DNA of 64,000 bases, taken from assembly GCA_047638395.1 (NCBI GenBank), contig JBLIMV010000011.1, positions 62,001 to 126,000 on the forward strand, in the 5' to 3' direction. This DNA is from CAXBCP01 sp047638395. GTDB taxonomy: Bacteria; Pseudomonadota; Alphaproteobacteria; MPNO01; UBA830. The notes under the pieces are model-generated. The model saw only the letters and a list, made by a program, of their open reading frames with translations. It had not been told where the DNA came from and searched no databases. Below, piece after piece: positions 17,525-27,225 of the stretch. Position 1 is the stretch's first letter. Each line of letters opens with the position of its first letter. The position numbers were made by a program, and so were the translations under genes.

Positions 17525-18739
17525 ATGCTGGAGATTGCTTTTGCCGACTGGTTGAACCTGGGGTTCCGGTGGCTGCATGTGATTGCAGGCATCTCCTGGA
17601 TCGGGACCTCCTTCTATTTCATCTTTCTTGATCTGAGCCTGCGCAAACACGCCAACCTGCCCGAAGGCGTCGGCGGCGAGTCCTGGAACGTGCATGGCGG
17701 CGGATTCTACCTGATGCGCAAATACGTCGTTGCACCGGCGGAACTGCCCAAGGAACTCCACTGGTTCAAATACGAGGCCTATGTCACCTGGTTGTCCGGC
17801 TTCGCGCTGCTGGCGGTGATCTATTACTGGGGCGCCGAGAGCTACCTGATCGACAAGGACGTGCTCGACCTGGAGTCCTGGGAAGCGATCCTGATCAGCA
17901 TGGCCTTTTTCGCGGCTGGCTGGATCATCTATGATTTGCTTTGCCGCTCTCCGTTCAGTTCGCATTCGCTTCTATTATCGGCGGCTGTCTTCGCGCTCAT
18001 CGCGTTTTCTGCGTATTTCCTGACCCATCTGTTCAGTGGACGCGCCGCGTTCGTGCATGTCGGCGCAATGGTCGGGTCGATCATGGTCGGGAACGTGTTC
18101 TTCATCATTATTCCGAACCAGAAAAAGATCGTAAAATCGCTTTTGGCCGGCGAAGAGCCCGATCCGCGCCTCGGCGCCATGGGCAAGCATCGCTCTACCC
18201 ATAACAACTATCTGACCCTTCCGGTTATCCTGATGATGATCAGCCAGCATTACCCGATGCTGTACGACAACAAGCATAGCTGGCTGGTCGTGACGCTGAT
18301 CCTGCTTATCGGCGCATCGATCAGGCATTTCTTCAATCTGATGCATACCGGCAAGCCGATCTTCACGCTACGTTGGCAATGGCCGACTGCAGGTGTCCTG
18401 ATGGCCGTACTTATTGCTTATCTAAGCTGGCAGCCGGCGCCCGATCCCAATGCTGAGAAGGTAGAGGTGCCGTCGGCTCTCGATGTGTTGGCGATTGCGC
18501 AGTCCCGCTGTGCGTCGTGCCATGCCGTAAAGCCGTCAGATCCTGACATTGAAAAAGCGCCGGGTGGTGTGGTGCTGGAGACGGTGGCCGATATACGCAA
18601 ACACAGCGCGCGTATCCTGAAGCAGTCGGTGCTGTCGAAAGGGATGCCCCTCGGCAACAAAACAAAGATGACCGCTGCAGAACGCAAATCACTCGGCGTG
18701 TGGATCCGCGCCGGTATGCCCGAGGGTGAAAAAGAGTGA
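17525..18739 (+). CDS. puuD: Membrane-bound urate oxidase with C-terminal cytochrome c domain
   Basis: This 404-residue protein oxidises urate to 5-hydroxyisourate and passes electrons to a cytochrome rather than to oxygen directly. The first 300 residues contain about eight transmembrane helices of the urate oxidase N-terminal (DUF989) type, with conserved histidines in the helices (RWLHVIAGISWIG). The C-terminal periplasmic domain is a cytochrome c with the heme site CASCH at residues 329-333 and a probable axial methionine near residue 374 (GMPLGNKT). No soluble uricase or HpxO appears in the cluster. The stop overlaps the GTG start of xdhA by 4 bases. Confidence 0.94.
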   Translation: MLEIAFADWLNLGFRWLHVIAGISWIGTSFYFIFLDLSLRKHANLPEGVGGESWNVHGGGFYLMRKYVVAPAELPKELHWFKYEAYVTWLSGFALLAVIYYWGAESYLIDKDVLDLESWEAILISMAFFAAGWIIYDLLCRSPFSSHSLLLSAAVFALIAFSAYFLTHLFSGRAAFVHVGAMVGSIMVGNVFFIIIPNQKKIVKSLLAGEEPDPRLGAMGKHRSTHNNYLTLPVILMMISQHYPMLYDNKHSWLVVTLILLIGASIRHFFNLMHTGKPIFTLRWQWPTAGVLMAVLIAYLSWQPAPDPNAEKVEVPSALDVLAIAQSRCASCHAVKPSDPDIEKAPGGVVLETVADIRKHSARILKQSVLSKGMPLGNKTKMTAAERKSLGVWIRAGMPEGEKE

Positions 18740-20142
18740 TCCGCTTCACCCTCAACGGCACGCCGCACGAGGTGGGAGAGATCTCGCCGACAACGACGAT
18801 GCTCGATTATGTGCGCGAAAACCTGCACATGACCGGCACCAAGGAAGGCTGTGCCGAGGGCGATTGCGGGGCCTGTACGGTGGTTCGTGTGATCGACGGA
18901 AAGTTCGAGGCTGTGAATTCCTGCCTGATGCAGATCGGCCAGGCGGACGGGCTGGAAATCCTGACCGTCGAAGGTTTGGAGGCAATCAATGGTGGTGCGC
19001 TGACACCGGTTCAGGACGCCATGGCGACGGGCGACGGAACGCAGTGTGGTTTTTGTACACCGGGATTCATCGGCGCTCTGTTTGCGCTTGAGCAGTCGGG
19101 AGAACTATCGGGCGGCGATGTTTCCGATGACGTTATTCACGATGCACTGGCTGGAAATCTCTGTCGCTGCACTGGCTACCGACCGATCGTGGAAGCAGCA
19201 CGCTCGGCCTGTGGTGCGGTCGTCGATTATACCCCGCAGCCGGCTATTGATCGGTCATCTGAACACGCCACGGCTGATCAGGTGTTCCATGTACCGCAAA
19301 CACTGTCTGATTTGACGCGCCTGCGCGGCCAATACCCGAAAGCGATGTTGTTGTCGGGCGGCACCGACCTCGGTCTGTCGGTGAGCAAGGATCGACAGAA
19401 GCCAGCGGTTGTCATTCACACCGCGCATGTGGCCGAGCTGCTGAAGATTGAAGAGACGGACGAGGTGTTGATCCTCGGTGCAGCGGTCACCTACACGCGG
19501 GCCCTGCCGTATATCGACCGGCTGTATCCGTCATTTGCGGAAATGATCCGGCGGATCGGCTCGCGACAAATCAGAAACCTCGGCACGATTGGCGGCAATA
19601 TCGGCAATGCATCGCCTATCGGCGACACGCCGCCCTGCCTGATTGCGCTTGATGCCACGATTACACTGGCATCGGCGGCCGGCGAGCGTGAAATCGCGAT
19701 AGAGGATTTCTTTCTCGATTACCGGAAAACGGATCTCCATCCGGGCGAAGTCATCAGCACCATTCGCATACCGAAACTGACCGATGCGCAGTCCTTCCGA
19801 ACCTACAAGGTCTCGAAACGCTACGATCAGGATATCTCTGCGGTCATCGGCGGCTACCGGCTGACGTTTGACGGCGATACTGTGACCGATGCGCGGATAG
19901 CCTATGGTGGGATGGCGGCAACGCCGAAACGGGCGCCCGCGATGGAGGCGGGACTTACGGGGGCGGCGTGGAGCGAGGATGCGGCTGCAGCCGCCGGGCT
20001 GAAGGCTGCCGAGGATTTTGCGCCGCTGACCGATCACCGGGCGACGGCTGAATACCGCTCACGTGTTGCAGCCAACCTGTGTACGCGGCTCTATCGCGAT
20101 CTTGCAGGGACGGAAACCGAACTTGAAGTGGTGAGGGTCTGA
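18736..20142 (+). CDS. xdhA: Xanthine dehydrogenase small subunit (2Fe-2S and FAD)
   Basis: This 468-residue subunit carries electrons from the molybdenum site to NAD. The ferredoxin-like 2Fe-2S domain has C39, C44, C47 and C63. The second cluster domain has C104, C107, C143 and C145 (CGFCTPGF, CRCTGYRP). The FAD domain follows from about residue 180, with LLSGGTDLGL and the RNLGTIGGNIGNASPIGD motif. The start is GTG, overlapping the puuD stop as GTGA, and the stop overlaps xdhB as TGATG. Hypoxanthine or xanthine is oxidised to urate by the XdhAB complex, directly feeding PuuD. Confidence 0.96.
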   Translation: MIRFTLNGTPHEVGEISPTTTMLDYVRENLHMTGTKEGCAEGDCGACTVVRVIDGKFEAVNSCLMQIGQADGLEILTVEGLEAINGGALTPVQDAMATGDGTQCGFCTPGFIGALFALEQSGELSGGDVSDDVIHDALAGNLCRCTGYRPIVEAARSACGAVVDYTPQPAIDRSSEHATADQVFHVPQTLSDLTRLRGQYPKAMLLSGGTDLGLSVSKDRQKPAVVIHTAHVAELLKIEETDEVLILGAAVTYTRALPYIDRLYPSFAEMIRRIGSRQIRNLGTIGGNIGNASPIGDTPPCLIALDATITLASAAGEREIAIEDFFLDYRKTDLHPGEVISTIRIPKLTDAQSFRTYKVSKRYDQDISAVIGGYRLTFDGDTVTDARIAYGGMAATPKRAPAMEAGLTGAAWSEDAAAAAGLKAAEDFAPLTDHRATAEYRSRVAANLCTRLYRDLAGTETELEVVRV

Positions 20143-22457
20143 TGGACGGTGGCGACATTCGCGGCGCAGTACATACGAACATGCGCCATGACAGCGCGGT
20201 CAAACATGTCACAGGGCGCGCGGTCTATATCGACGACATGTCGGTTCCGCCAAACTGCCAGGAGACAGCGCTTGTCCTGAGCCCGCATGCGCATGCGCGG
20301 ATCGTGTCGATCGACACGTCAGAGGCCACCGGGATGCCGGGTGTTTCGGCCATCGTATCGGCGAAAGATATTCCAGGTGTAAACGATATTGCTCCCGTGT
20401 TTACGGATGAGCCGTTACTCGCGGATGCCATCGCGGAGTATGCGGGCATGCCGGTGGCCGCAGTTGCGGCCGATACATACGATCAGGCACTCGCGGCAGC
20501 AAAGCGGATCAAGGTCGAATACGAGGAACTGGAACCGGTTCTGTCGATTGAGGAGGCCTGGGAGAAGGGTCTTTTCACCTACACACCGCCCAAGATCGTC
20601 TTTGGTGACGCCGAAGCCGCGATAAAGGCCTCACCCCATACCGTTTCCGGGGACGTAAGCTGCGGCGGGCAGGACCATTTTTATCTCGAAAGCCACATCG
20701 CGCTCGCGGTGCCGGGCGAAGACAGGGACATGACCGTCTATTCGTCGACGCAGCACCCGACCGAAGTTCAGCATGGCGTGAGCCACGTACTCGGCGTAGC
20801 GCTGAATGACGTCACCGTAGAAGTCCGTCGGATGGGCGGCGGTTTCGGCGGCAAGGAAAGCCAGCCGACGATTGTCGCCGGCATTGCCGCGCTGCTGGCC
20901 GATATTTGCCGCAAACCGGTAAAGCTGCGCCTTCGTCGTGATGACGATATGATCGCAACCGGAAAGCGTCACGACTTCCTGTTCAAATACCGTATCGGCT
21001 TTGACGATATGGGGCGGATCGATAGCGCCATCATCGATATGGCCGCCCGGTCCGGTAACGTCGCCGATCTGTCTGCAGGCGTCGTCGCGCGGGCGCTGTG
21101 TCATGGCAATAACGCCTATTACATCCCGAATGTTCTGTTCCGGGGCTGGCCGTGCAAAACGAATACCGTCTCCAACACCGCCTTCCGCGGGTTCGGCGGC
21201 CCGCAGGGAATGATTGCCATCGAGACTGCGATTGAACACATCGCGCGCGAACTTGGCAAAACCGTGGAAGAAATCCGGGCGGTTAACTGGATGGGCACGA
21301 CGGACCGCAACGTGATGCCGTATGGGCAAACGGTCACCGAAAACATCATGCCGGAAATCGCCGAGCGGCTCGCGCGTGAGATTGATCTCGACGGGCGCAA
21401 AAAAGCCATCGACGCATTCAATGCGTCGCATACCACCTTGAAAAAGGGCATCGCGCTTATGCCCGTCACGTTCGGTATTTCGTTCAACGCGCCGGTGCTC
21501 AATCAGGCGGGCGCATTGGTCCATGTGTATACGGACGGCAGCGTGCATCTGAACCATGGCGGCACCGAGATGGGGCAGGGCCTGTTCACCAAGGTGGCGC
21601 AGGTCGTCTCATCGGTGTTTCAGATCGATATCGACCATGTGAAGATCTCGGCAACGCGGACCGACAAGGTGCCGAATACGGCGCCGACGGCAGCGTCCGC
21701 CGGCTCGGATCTCAACGGTATGGCGGCGTTCAATGCGGCGGAAGAAATTCGCCAACGCATCGCCGGTGTTGTCGGCGAACATTTCGGCGTGCCGGCAGAT
21801 GATATCGAATTCCGTCAGAACCGGGTCTATGCCGGCAATGAAAGCCTGTCCTTCGCGGAAGCCGCGGAGAAGACCTGGCTGGAGCGCGTGTCACTGTCCG
21901 CCACCGGTTATTACAAAACACCTGACATCCATTGGGATGCCGAGACCATGACCGGCAGCCCGTTTTACTATTTCACCTATGGCGCGTCCGTCGCCGAGGT
22001 CGTGATCGACACGCTGACCGGGGAATCCCGCGTCCTCACAACCGATATCCTGCAGGATGTCGGATCGTCGCTGAACCCGTCCATCGATCTCGGACAGATC
22101 GAGGGCGCGTTTGTGCAGGGCATGGGCTGGCTGACATCGGAAGAACTGGTCTGGGATCCGAAGGGGCGTCTGATGACCCACGGCCCATCGACCTACAAGA
22201 TACCGGGCAGCCGTGATGTGCCGCCTCATTTCAAGGTTCACATTCTGGAAGACGTGCCAAACCCGGTACCGACGATCTATCGCTCCAAGGCGGTGGGTGA
22301 GCCGCCGATCATGCTGGCGATTGCCGTCTGGCTTGCGCTGCGTGATGCAGTCAGCCGAACGGGAGACCCAAAGCTTATGCCGAAACTAGATGCCCCCGCG
22401 ACGCCGGAGGCCATATTGATGGCGCTGGAAGATTTAAAACAACGGAGCGCCGCCTGA
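20142..22457 (+). CDS. xdhB: Xanthine dehydrogenase molybdopterin-binding subunit
   Basis: This 771-residue large subunit hydroxylates hypoxanthine and xanthine at its molybdenum cofactor. The MRRMGGGFGGKE-type loop is near residue 230, the FRGFGGPQGM stretch contacts the cofactor and substrate, and the catalytic glutamate of KAVGEPPIML is at residue 720. It overlaps xdhA by one base and the transporter ATPase by one base. xdhC, the chaperone that usually inserts the sulfurated cofactor and often follows xdhB, is not found in this window. Confidence 0.96.
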   Translation: MDGGDIRGAVHTNMRHDSAVKHVTGRAVYIDDMSVPPNCQETALVLSPHAHARIVSIDTSEATGMPGVSAIVSAKDIPGVNDIAPVFTDEPLLADAIAEYAGMPVAAVAADTYDQALAAAKRIKVEYEELEPVLSIEEAWEKGLFTYTPPKIVFGDAEAAIKASPHTVSGDVSCGGQDHFYLESHIALAVPGEDRDMTVYSSTQHPTEVQHGVSHVLGVALNDVTVEVRRMGGGFGGKESQPTIVAGIAALLADICRKPVKLRLRRDDDMIATGKRHDFLFKYRIGFDDMGRIDSAIIDMAARSGNVADLSAGVVARALCHGNNAYYIPNVLFRGWPCKTNTVSNTAFRGFGGPQGMIAIETAIEHIARELGKTVEEIRAVNWMGTTDRNVMPYGQTVTENIMPEIAERLAREIDLDGRKKAIDAFNASHTTLKKGIALMPVTFGISFNAPVLNQAGALVHVYTDGSVHLNHGGTEMGQGLFTKVAQVVSSVFQIDIDHVKISATRTDKVPNTAPTAASAGSDLNGMAAFNAAEEIRQRIAGVVGEHFGVPADDIEFRQNRVYAGNESLSFAEAAEKTWLERVSLSATGYYKTPDIHWDAETMTGSPFYYFTYGASVAEVVIDTLTGESRVLTTDILQDVGSSLNPSIDLGQIEGAFVQGMGWLTSEELVWDPKGRLMTHGPSTYKIPGSRDVPPHFKVHILEDVPNPVPTIYRSKAVGEPPIMLAIAVWLALRDAVSRTGDPKLMPKLDAPATPEAILMALEDLKQRSAA

Positions 22458-23989
22458 TGACGGAAACACCGCGTCTCGAACTGATCGGCATCACCAAGGC
22501 CTATCCAGGCGTCATCGCGAATAACAATGTCAGCCTGAAGATTATGCCGGGCGAGATACATGCGCTTCTTGGCGAGAACGGCGCGGGCAAGTCGACCCTG
22601 GTGAAATTTATCTACGGTGTCCAAAAGGCCGACGCGGGCCGCGTTCTGTGGGAAGGTCAGGAAGTCCAGATTGCCAGCCCGAACGCCGCGCGGAAGCTCG
22701 GTGTTGGCATGGTTTTTCAGCATTTCTCGCTGTTCGATGCGATGACGGTCGAAGAGAATATCGCGCTCGGGATATCGCCTGAGCTGACCAAGGGCGATCT
22801 GTCGGGGCGTATCCGCGAAGTGTCGCTGCAATACGGCCTGCCGCTTGATCCGGGGCGTTATGTGCACACTCTGTCGGTTGGTGAACGCCAGCGGATCGAG
22901 GTTGTACGCTGTCTGCTGCAGGACCCGCGATTGCTGATCATGGATGAGCCGACGTCGGTTCTGACGCCGCAGGAAGTCGACGAGCTGTTCAAGACCCTCC
23001 GCCGTTTGTCGGAAGAAGGCGTCTCGATCCTCTATATTTCGCACAAGCTCGAGGAAATTAAAGCGCTGTGCCATACGGCAACCATCATGCGGATGGGTGA
23101 GGTTGTGGCTGAATGCACGCCGGCGGACGAAACTGCGCGGTCCATGGCTGAAATGATGATGGGCGCCGATCTGGTCAGCCCTGAGCGGACTGACCGGGAG
23201 GTCGACGGGGCGGTAAAGCTCGAACTCCGGGACCTCAACGTCAAATCGACCCATCAGCATGGTACCGACCTGAAAGACATCAATTTGACCGTGCGCGCGG
23301 GTGAGGTGCTTGGGGTCGCCGGCATTGCCGGGAACGGGCAGCGCGAACTGATGGAAGTGCTGTCTGGCGAGGTCTCCTGTGAAAGCCCGACAGCGGTTCT
23401 GGTCGATGGGGTCGCGGCAGGCAAGATGGATCCGAACCAGCGCCGTGCCGCGGGTGTCGGCCTGGTCCCCGAAGAACGGCTTGGCCATGGGGCGGTGCCG
23501 GATATGTCGCTCTGGGAAAATGGTTTCCTGTCGGCGGCGACAACGATGAATTTGCTGAAGAACGGCTTTATCCAGGTTGGGGCCTCAACCGCGTTTGCCG
23601 AAAATGTCGTTGATGAGTTCCGCGTCAAGACGCCGGGTGTCACACATTTTGCGACCAGCTTGTCGGGCGGTAATCTGCAGAAATTTATCGTCGGGCGGGA
23701 AATTATGCAGAACCCCGGCGTCATCATCGTGCTGCAACCGACCTGGGGTGTTGATGCCGGTTCAGCCGCCGCCATCCGTCAGGCATTAATCAATCTTGCG
23801 GCGGAGGGTGCTGCGGTGCTCGCCGTGTCACAGGATCTGGAAGAACTGTTCGAAATTTCCGATCGGATCGCCGTGATCTGCGAGGGGAGGATGTCAGAAG
23901 CCCGCCTTGCGGAGAACGTGACGGTGGAGGAAATCGGACTATTGATGGCCGGTATCGGTCTGGAAGGGGTGCCCGCTCATGCTGGTTAG
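22457..23989 (+). CDS. ABC transporter ATP-binding protein, BMP/nucleoside type (two NBDs)
   Basis: This 510-residue ATPase has two fused nucleotide-binding domains, as in sugar- and nucleoside-type importers. Domain 1 has Walker A GENGAGKS (39-46), signature LSVGERQ (139-145) and Walker B LLIMDEPT (159-166). Domain 2 has a degenerate Walker A (GIAGNGQ), signature LSGGNLQ and a Walker B with Q in place of E (LQPTWGVD), a pattern normal for the second domain of this family. It is coupled to xdhB and overlaps the first permease by 11 bases. Its place in a purine operon argues for purine-base or nucleoside import. Confidence 0.93.
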   Translation: MTETPRLELIGITKAYPGVIANNNVSLKIMPGEIHALLGENGAGKSTLVKFIYGVQKADAGRVLWEGQEVQIASPNAARKLGVGMVFQHFSLFDAMTVEENIALGISPELTKGDLSGRIREVSLQYGLPLDPGRYVHTLSVGERQRIEVVRCLLQDPRLLIMDEPTSVLTPQEVDELFKTLRRLSEEGVSILYISHKLEEIKALCHTATIMRMGEVVAECTPADETARSMAEMMMGADLVSPERTDREVDGAVKLELRDLNVKSTHQHGTDLKDINLTVRAGEVLGVAGIAGNGQRELMEVLSGEVSCESPTAVLVDGVAAGKMDPNQRRAAGVGLVPEERLGHGAVPDMSLWENGFLSAATTMNLLKNGFIQVGASTAFAENVVDEFRVKTPGVTHFATSLSGGNLQKFIVGREIMQNPGVIIVLQPTWGVDAGSAAAIRQALINLAAEGAAVLAVSQDLEELFEISDRIAVICEGRMSEARLAENVTVEEIGLLMAGIGLEGVPAHAG

Positions 23990-25064
23990 GCTGGAGCAGA
24001 GGCCCGAAGCCTCCAAGTCGATGATTTATGTGTCGCCGGTTATTGCTGTCGTGCTGACGGTTCTGACGGCAATGGTGATGTTCGCGTTGCTGGGCGTCGA
24101 CCCGGTAAAGGCGATAGAGACATTCTTTGTCGAACCGATATCGAGCCTCGACGGGGTGGCTGAACTGCTGGTCAAAGCAACACCGCTTGTCCTTATCGGC
24201 GTCGGTCTGTCGCTCGGTTTTCAGGCCAATGTCTGGAATATCGGTGCGGAGGGCCAACTTGTCATTGGTGCCCTTGCCGGTGGTGGTCTTGCGTTGGCGT
24301 TCTTCGACCAGCAGAGCATCTTTCTTGTGCCGGCCATGTTGGTATGCGGGGTGCTGGGCGGTATGGCCTGGGCGGCGATTCCGGCCTGGCTAAAGACGCG
24401 TTACAACACGAATGAAATTCTCACCAGCCTGATGCTGACCTATGTCGGTCTGCTGGTGCTCAGCTATCTGGTGCATGGCCCCTGGAAGGATCCGGAGGGA
24501 ATGAATTTTCCGGAATCCCGGCTGTTTCATGATTCCGCGCTGCTCCCGATCCTGATCGATGAGACCCGCCTGAACGTCGGCTGGTTGGTGGCCCTGTTCG
24601 TGGTTGTTCTCGGCTGGATACTGATTTCGCGTCATATAATAGGTTTCCAGATCAAGGTGATTGGTATGGCGCCGATGGCGGCGAGCTTCGCCGGCTTTAA
24701 GGAAAAACGCCTGATCTGGCTGACGCTGTTGATTTCCGGTGGCTGTGCAGGTCTGGCAGGGGTGATTGAATTATCCGGTGCGATCGGACAGATCGTCCCG
24801 TCGATATCGCCCGGTTACGGGTTTACCGCCATCATCGTCGCGTTTCTCGGCAGGTTGCATCCCGTCGGCGTTCTATTCGCCGGGCTGCTGATGGCGCTGA
24901 CATATCTTGGCGGTGATTCCGCACAGATTACGATGAACCTGCCAAATGCGGTGACCGGCGTTTTCCAGGGGATGCTGCTGTTCTTCCTGCTGGCATCTGA
25001 CGTTCTTATCAAATACCGCGTCCGTTTCGGCGCGCCCAAGATCAATACGGAGGCAGCGGAATGA
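23979..25064 (+). CDS. ABC transporter permease (nucleoside/purine type) 1
   Basis: This 361-residue membrane permease of the YufP/NupP-like family in BPD_transp_2 has eight to ten hydrophobic segments. The motifs GFQANVWNIGAEGQLVIGAL and TNEILTSLMLTY mark the family. The start ATG overlaps the end of the ATPase gene, and the stop overlaps the second permease by 4 bases. It should form the channel with the next gene product and be powered by the upstream ATPase. Confidence 0.93.
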   Translation: MLVRLEQRPEASKSMIYVSPVIAVVLTVLTAMVMFALLGVDPVKAIETFFVEPISSLDGVAELLVKATPLVLIGVGLSLGFQANVWNIGAEGQLVIGALAGGGLALAFFDQQSIFLVPAMLVCGVLGGMAWAAIPAWLKTRYNTNEILTSLMLTYVGLLVLSYLVHGPWKDPEGMNFPESRLFHDSALLPILIDETRLNVGWLVALFVVVLGWILISRHIIGFQIKVIGMAPMAASFAGFKEKRLIWLTLLISGGCAGLAGVIELSGAIGQIVPSISPGYGFTAIIVAFLGRLHPVGVLFAGLLMALTYLGGDSAQITMNLPNAVTGVFQGMLLFFLLASDVLIKYRVRFGAPKINTEAAE

Positions 25065-25987
25065 GTGTCGACTGGCTGATCCCAGCCCTCTTGACCATCG
25101 TCACCGCGGCAACGCCGCTTGTATTCGCCGCGGTCGGCGAGGTCGTCGTCGAAAAGGCGGGCGTGCTGAACCTCGGCGTCGAGGGAATGATGATTATCGG
25201 GGCGATTGCTGCCTTTGCCACTGCGGTCTCGACCGGCAGCGAGGTATTGGCAATCCTGGCCGGTGCCGGCGCCGGTGTATTGATCGCAATGATTTTCGGT
25301 GTGCTGACCGTCTACCTGCAATCAAATCAGGTGGCGACCGGCCTTGCATTGACGATATTCGGTCTCGGCCTCAGCGCCCTGATCGGCCATTCATATGTCG
25401 GCAAGACATTCGGTGGCCTGGAGAAGCTCAATATTCCGGGGCTTTCCGATATTCCGGTGATCGGGCCGGTCCTGTTTGGTCATGATGCGCTGGTCTATCT
25501 GTCGGTGGTCAGCGTCGCCATTGTTGCCTGGGTGCTTACGCGGACACGGACGGGATTGCTGATCCGTGCGGTCGGCGAAAACCATGATGCCGCGCATTCC
25601 ATCGGCTATTCGGTCACGCTGGTCCGGATGGGAGCGATCATGTTCGGTGGCGCCATGGCAGGTATCGGCGGTGCCTATCTGTCTGTCGCCTATACACCGC
25701 TCTGGGTCGAGAACATGACCGCTGGCCGGGGCTGGATTGCACTGGCACTGGTGGTTTTTGCGTCGTGGAAACCCTGGCGCGCCTTCTTTGGCGCGTATCT
25801 GTTCGGTGGCATCACGATCATCCAGCTTTATGCGCAGGGCATGGGAGTGGAAGTGTCCGCCCAGTTCCTGTCGATGTTGCCGTATCTTGCGACGATCCTG
25901 GTGCTGGTGATTATTTCACGCGACAGCGCGCGGGCCAGGCTCGATGCGCCGGCCTGTCTCGGGAAAAACTTCCATGCATCGGGCTGA
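25061..25987 (+). CDS. ABC transporter permease (nucleoside/purine type) 2
   Basis: This 308-residue permease is the partner of the previous one (YufQ/NupQ-like). The conserved segment FAAVGEVVVEKAGVLNLGVEG near the N terminus and the RAVGENHDAAHSIGYSV loop are characteristic. It overlaps permease 1 by 4 bases. It is followed by an 85-base gap, with a TCCGGA-containing inverted repeat around 26031-26054 and a strong AAAGGAGG ribosome site, before the binding-protein gene. Confidence 0.93.
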   Translation: MSVDWLIPALLTIVTAATPLVFAAVGEVVVEKAGVLNLGVEGMMIIGAIAAFATAVSTGSEVLAILAGAGAGVLIAMIFGVLTVYLQSNQVATGLALTIFGLGLSALIGHSYVGKTFGGLEKLNIPGLSDIPVIGPVLFGHDALVYLSVVSVAIVAWVLTRTRTGLLIRAVGENHDAAHSIGYSVTLVRMGAIMFGGAMAGIGGAYLSVAYTPLWVENMTAGRGWIALALVVFASWKPWRAFFGAYLFGGITIIQLYAQGMGVEVSAQFLSMLPYLATILVLVIISRDSARARLDAPACLGKNFHASG

Positions 25988-26072
25988 CCGGAATATGGGA
26001 TAAGGGACGATCAAAAGCGCACGACAACATCGACGTCCGGACGCTATTCCGGATCAATCAAAGGAGGCAATT

Positions 26073-27149
26073 ATGCAACTGAAATCAAAACTGACGACAG
26101 CCGCCGCGGCGGTCATTCTGGCGGTGGGCGTCTCGTCCGCAGCACAGGCACAGCTCAAAATCGGCTTCGTTTATGTCGGGCCGATCGGCGATCACGGCTG
26201 GTCTTACGAACACAACCAGGGCCGTCTTGCCATCGAAAAGGCCCTCGGCAGCAAAGTGTCGACGACCTATGTCGAGAAAGTGCCGGAAGGCGCAGATGCG
26301 CAGCGTGTGATTTCCAAGCTGGCATCGTCCGGCCACGGGCTGATCTTCACGACCTCGTTCGGTTATATGAATCCGACCCTGCGGGCGGCCAAGCGTTTCC
26401 CCAAGGTGAAGTTCGAACACGCAACCGGCTTCAAGCGTGCCCCGAACGTGTCGACCTATTCGGCACGGTTTTATGAAGGCCGCTACGTGGTTGGCAAGAT
26501 TGTCGGCAACATGACCAAATCCAACGTCATAGGGTACATTGCGTCCTTCCCTATCCCGGAAGTCATTCGCGGGATCAACGCGACCTATCTGGCAGCCAAA
26601 ACGGTCAACCCGAAGATTAAAATGAAGATCGTCTGGGTGTCCACCTGGTTTGATCCGGGCAAGGAAGCCGATGCGGCCAAGACGCTGATCGATCAGGGCG
26701 CAGACGTGATCATGCAGCACACTGATTCTCCGGCGCCGGTTCAGGTCGCCCAGCAGCGCGGCGTGTGGGCCGTCGGCCAGGCATCCGACATGACCAATTT
26801 CGGTCCGAAGGCACATCTGACATCGATCATCGATAATTGGGGCCCGTATTACGTTGCGCGCGCCAAGGCGGTGCTCGACGGTTCGTGGAAATCCACCGAT
26901 ACGTGGGATGGCTTCAAGCCGGGCATGGTTCAGATGTCGACGTTGAACAAGGCCATTCCGGCAAATGTCAGGGCGCTTGCGAATGCCACGCGCGAGGGCA
27001 TCACCTCCGGCAAGATTTTTCCGTTCGCGGGTGAGATCAAGGATCAGGCGGGCAAGGTCCGCGTGAAGGCCGGTGCCAAGGCTGATGACGGCTTGCTGGC
27101 CAGCATGAACTTCTACGTCCAGGGTATCGACGGCGCGATCCCGAAATAG
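26073..27149 (+). CDS. BMP family periplasmic substrate-binding protein, probable purine binder
   Basis: This 358-residue binding protein has a Sec signal peptide ending near residue 26 (SSAAQA before QLKIG). No lipobox cysteine is seen, so it should be free in the periplasm. The fold is the basic membrane protein (BMP) type, with the conserved start KIGFVYVGPIGDHGWSYEHNQ. From memory this resembles the purine-binding BMP proteins of Brucella and relatives. Gene context with xanthine dehydrogenase and guanine deaminase supports purine or nucleoside uptake. It has the strongest ribosome site of the operon, and a terminator follows directly, which suggests higher expression than its neighbours. 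Confidence 0.93.
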   Translation: MQLKSKLTTAAAAVILAVGVSSAAQAQLKIGFVYVGPIGDHGWSYEHNQGRLAIEKALGSKVSTTYVEKVPEGADAQRVISKLASSGHGLIFTTSFGYMNPTLRAAKRFPKVKFEHATGFKRAPNVSTYSARFYEGRYVVGKIVGNMTKSNVIGYIASFPIPEVIRGINATYLAAKTVNPKIKMKIVWVSTWFDPGKEADAAKTLIDQGADVIMQHTDSPAPVQVAQQRGVWAVGQASDMTNFGPKAHLTSIIDNWGPYYVARAKAVLDGSWKSTDTWDGFKPGMVQMSTLNKAIPANVRALANATREGITSGKIFPFAGEIKDQAGKVRVKAGAKADDGLLASMNFYVQGIDGAIPK

Positions 27150-27161
27150 GACGAATGATAC

Positions 27162-27199
27162 AAAAGGGCGGCGCGGGCATATCCGTTGCCGCCCTTTTT
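27162..27199 (+). terminator. Rho-independent terminator after the BMP gene
   Basis: The stem AAAAGGGCGGC (27162-27172) pairs with GCCGCCCTTTT (27188-27198), and a T run ends at 27199. It lies 12 bases after the binding-protein stop and only 26 bases before the proposed guaD start. It should at least attenuate transcription into guaD. Confidence 0.88.
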
Positions 27200-27225
27200 G
27201 TACCCTCTGAAGGGGAGCGGGTAAG

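Noticed and set aside
22457..23989. Degenerate second ATPase site as a sign of a broken transporter
   Set aside because: The Q-for-E change and weak Walker A in the second domain are usual in this transporter family.
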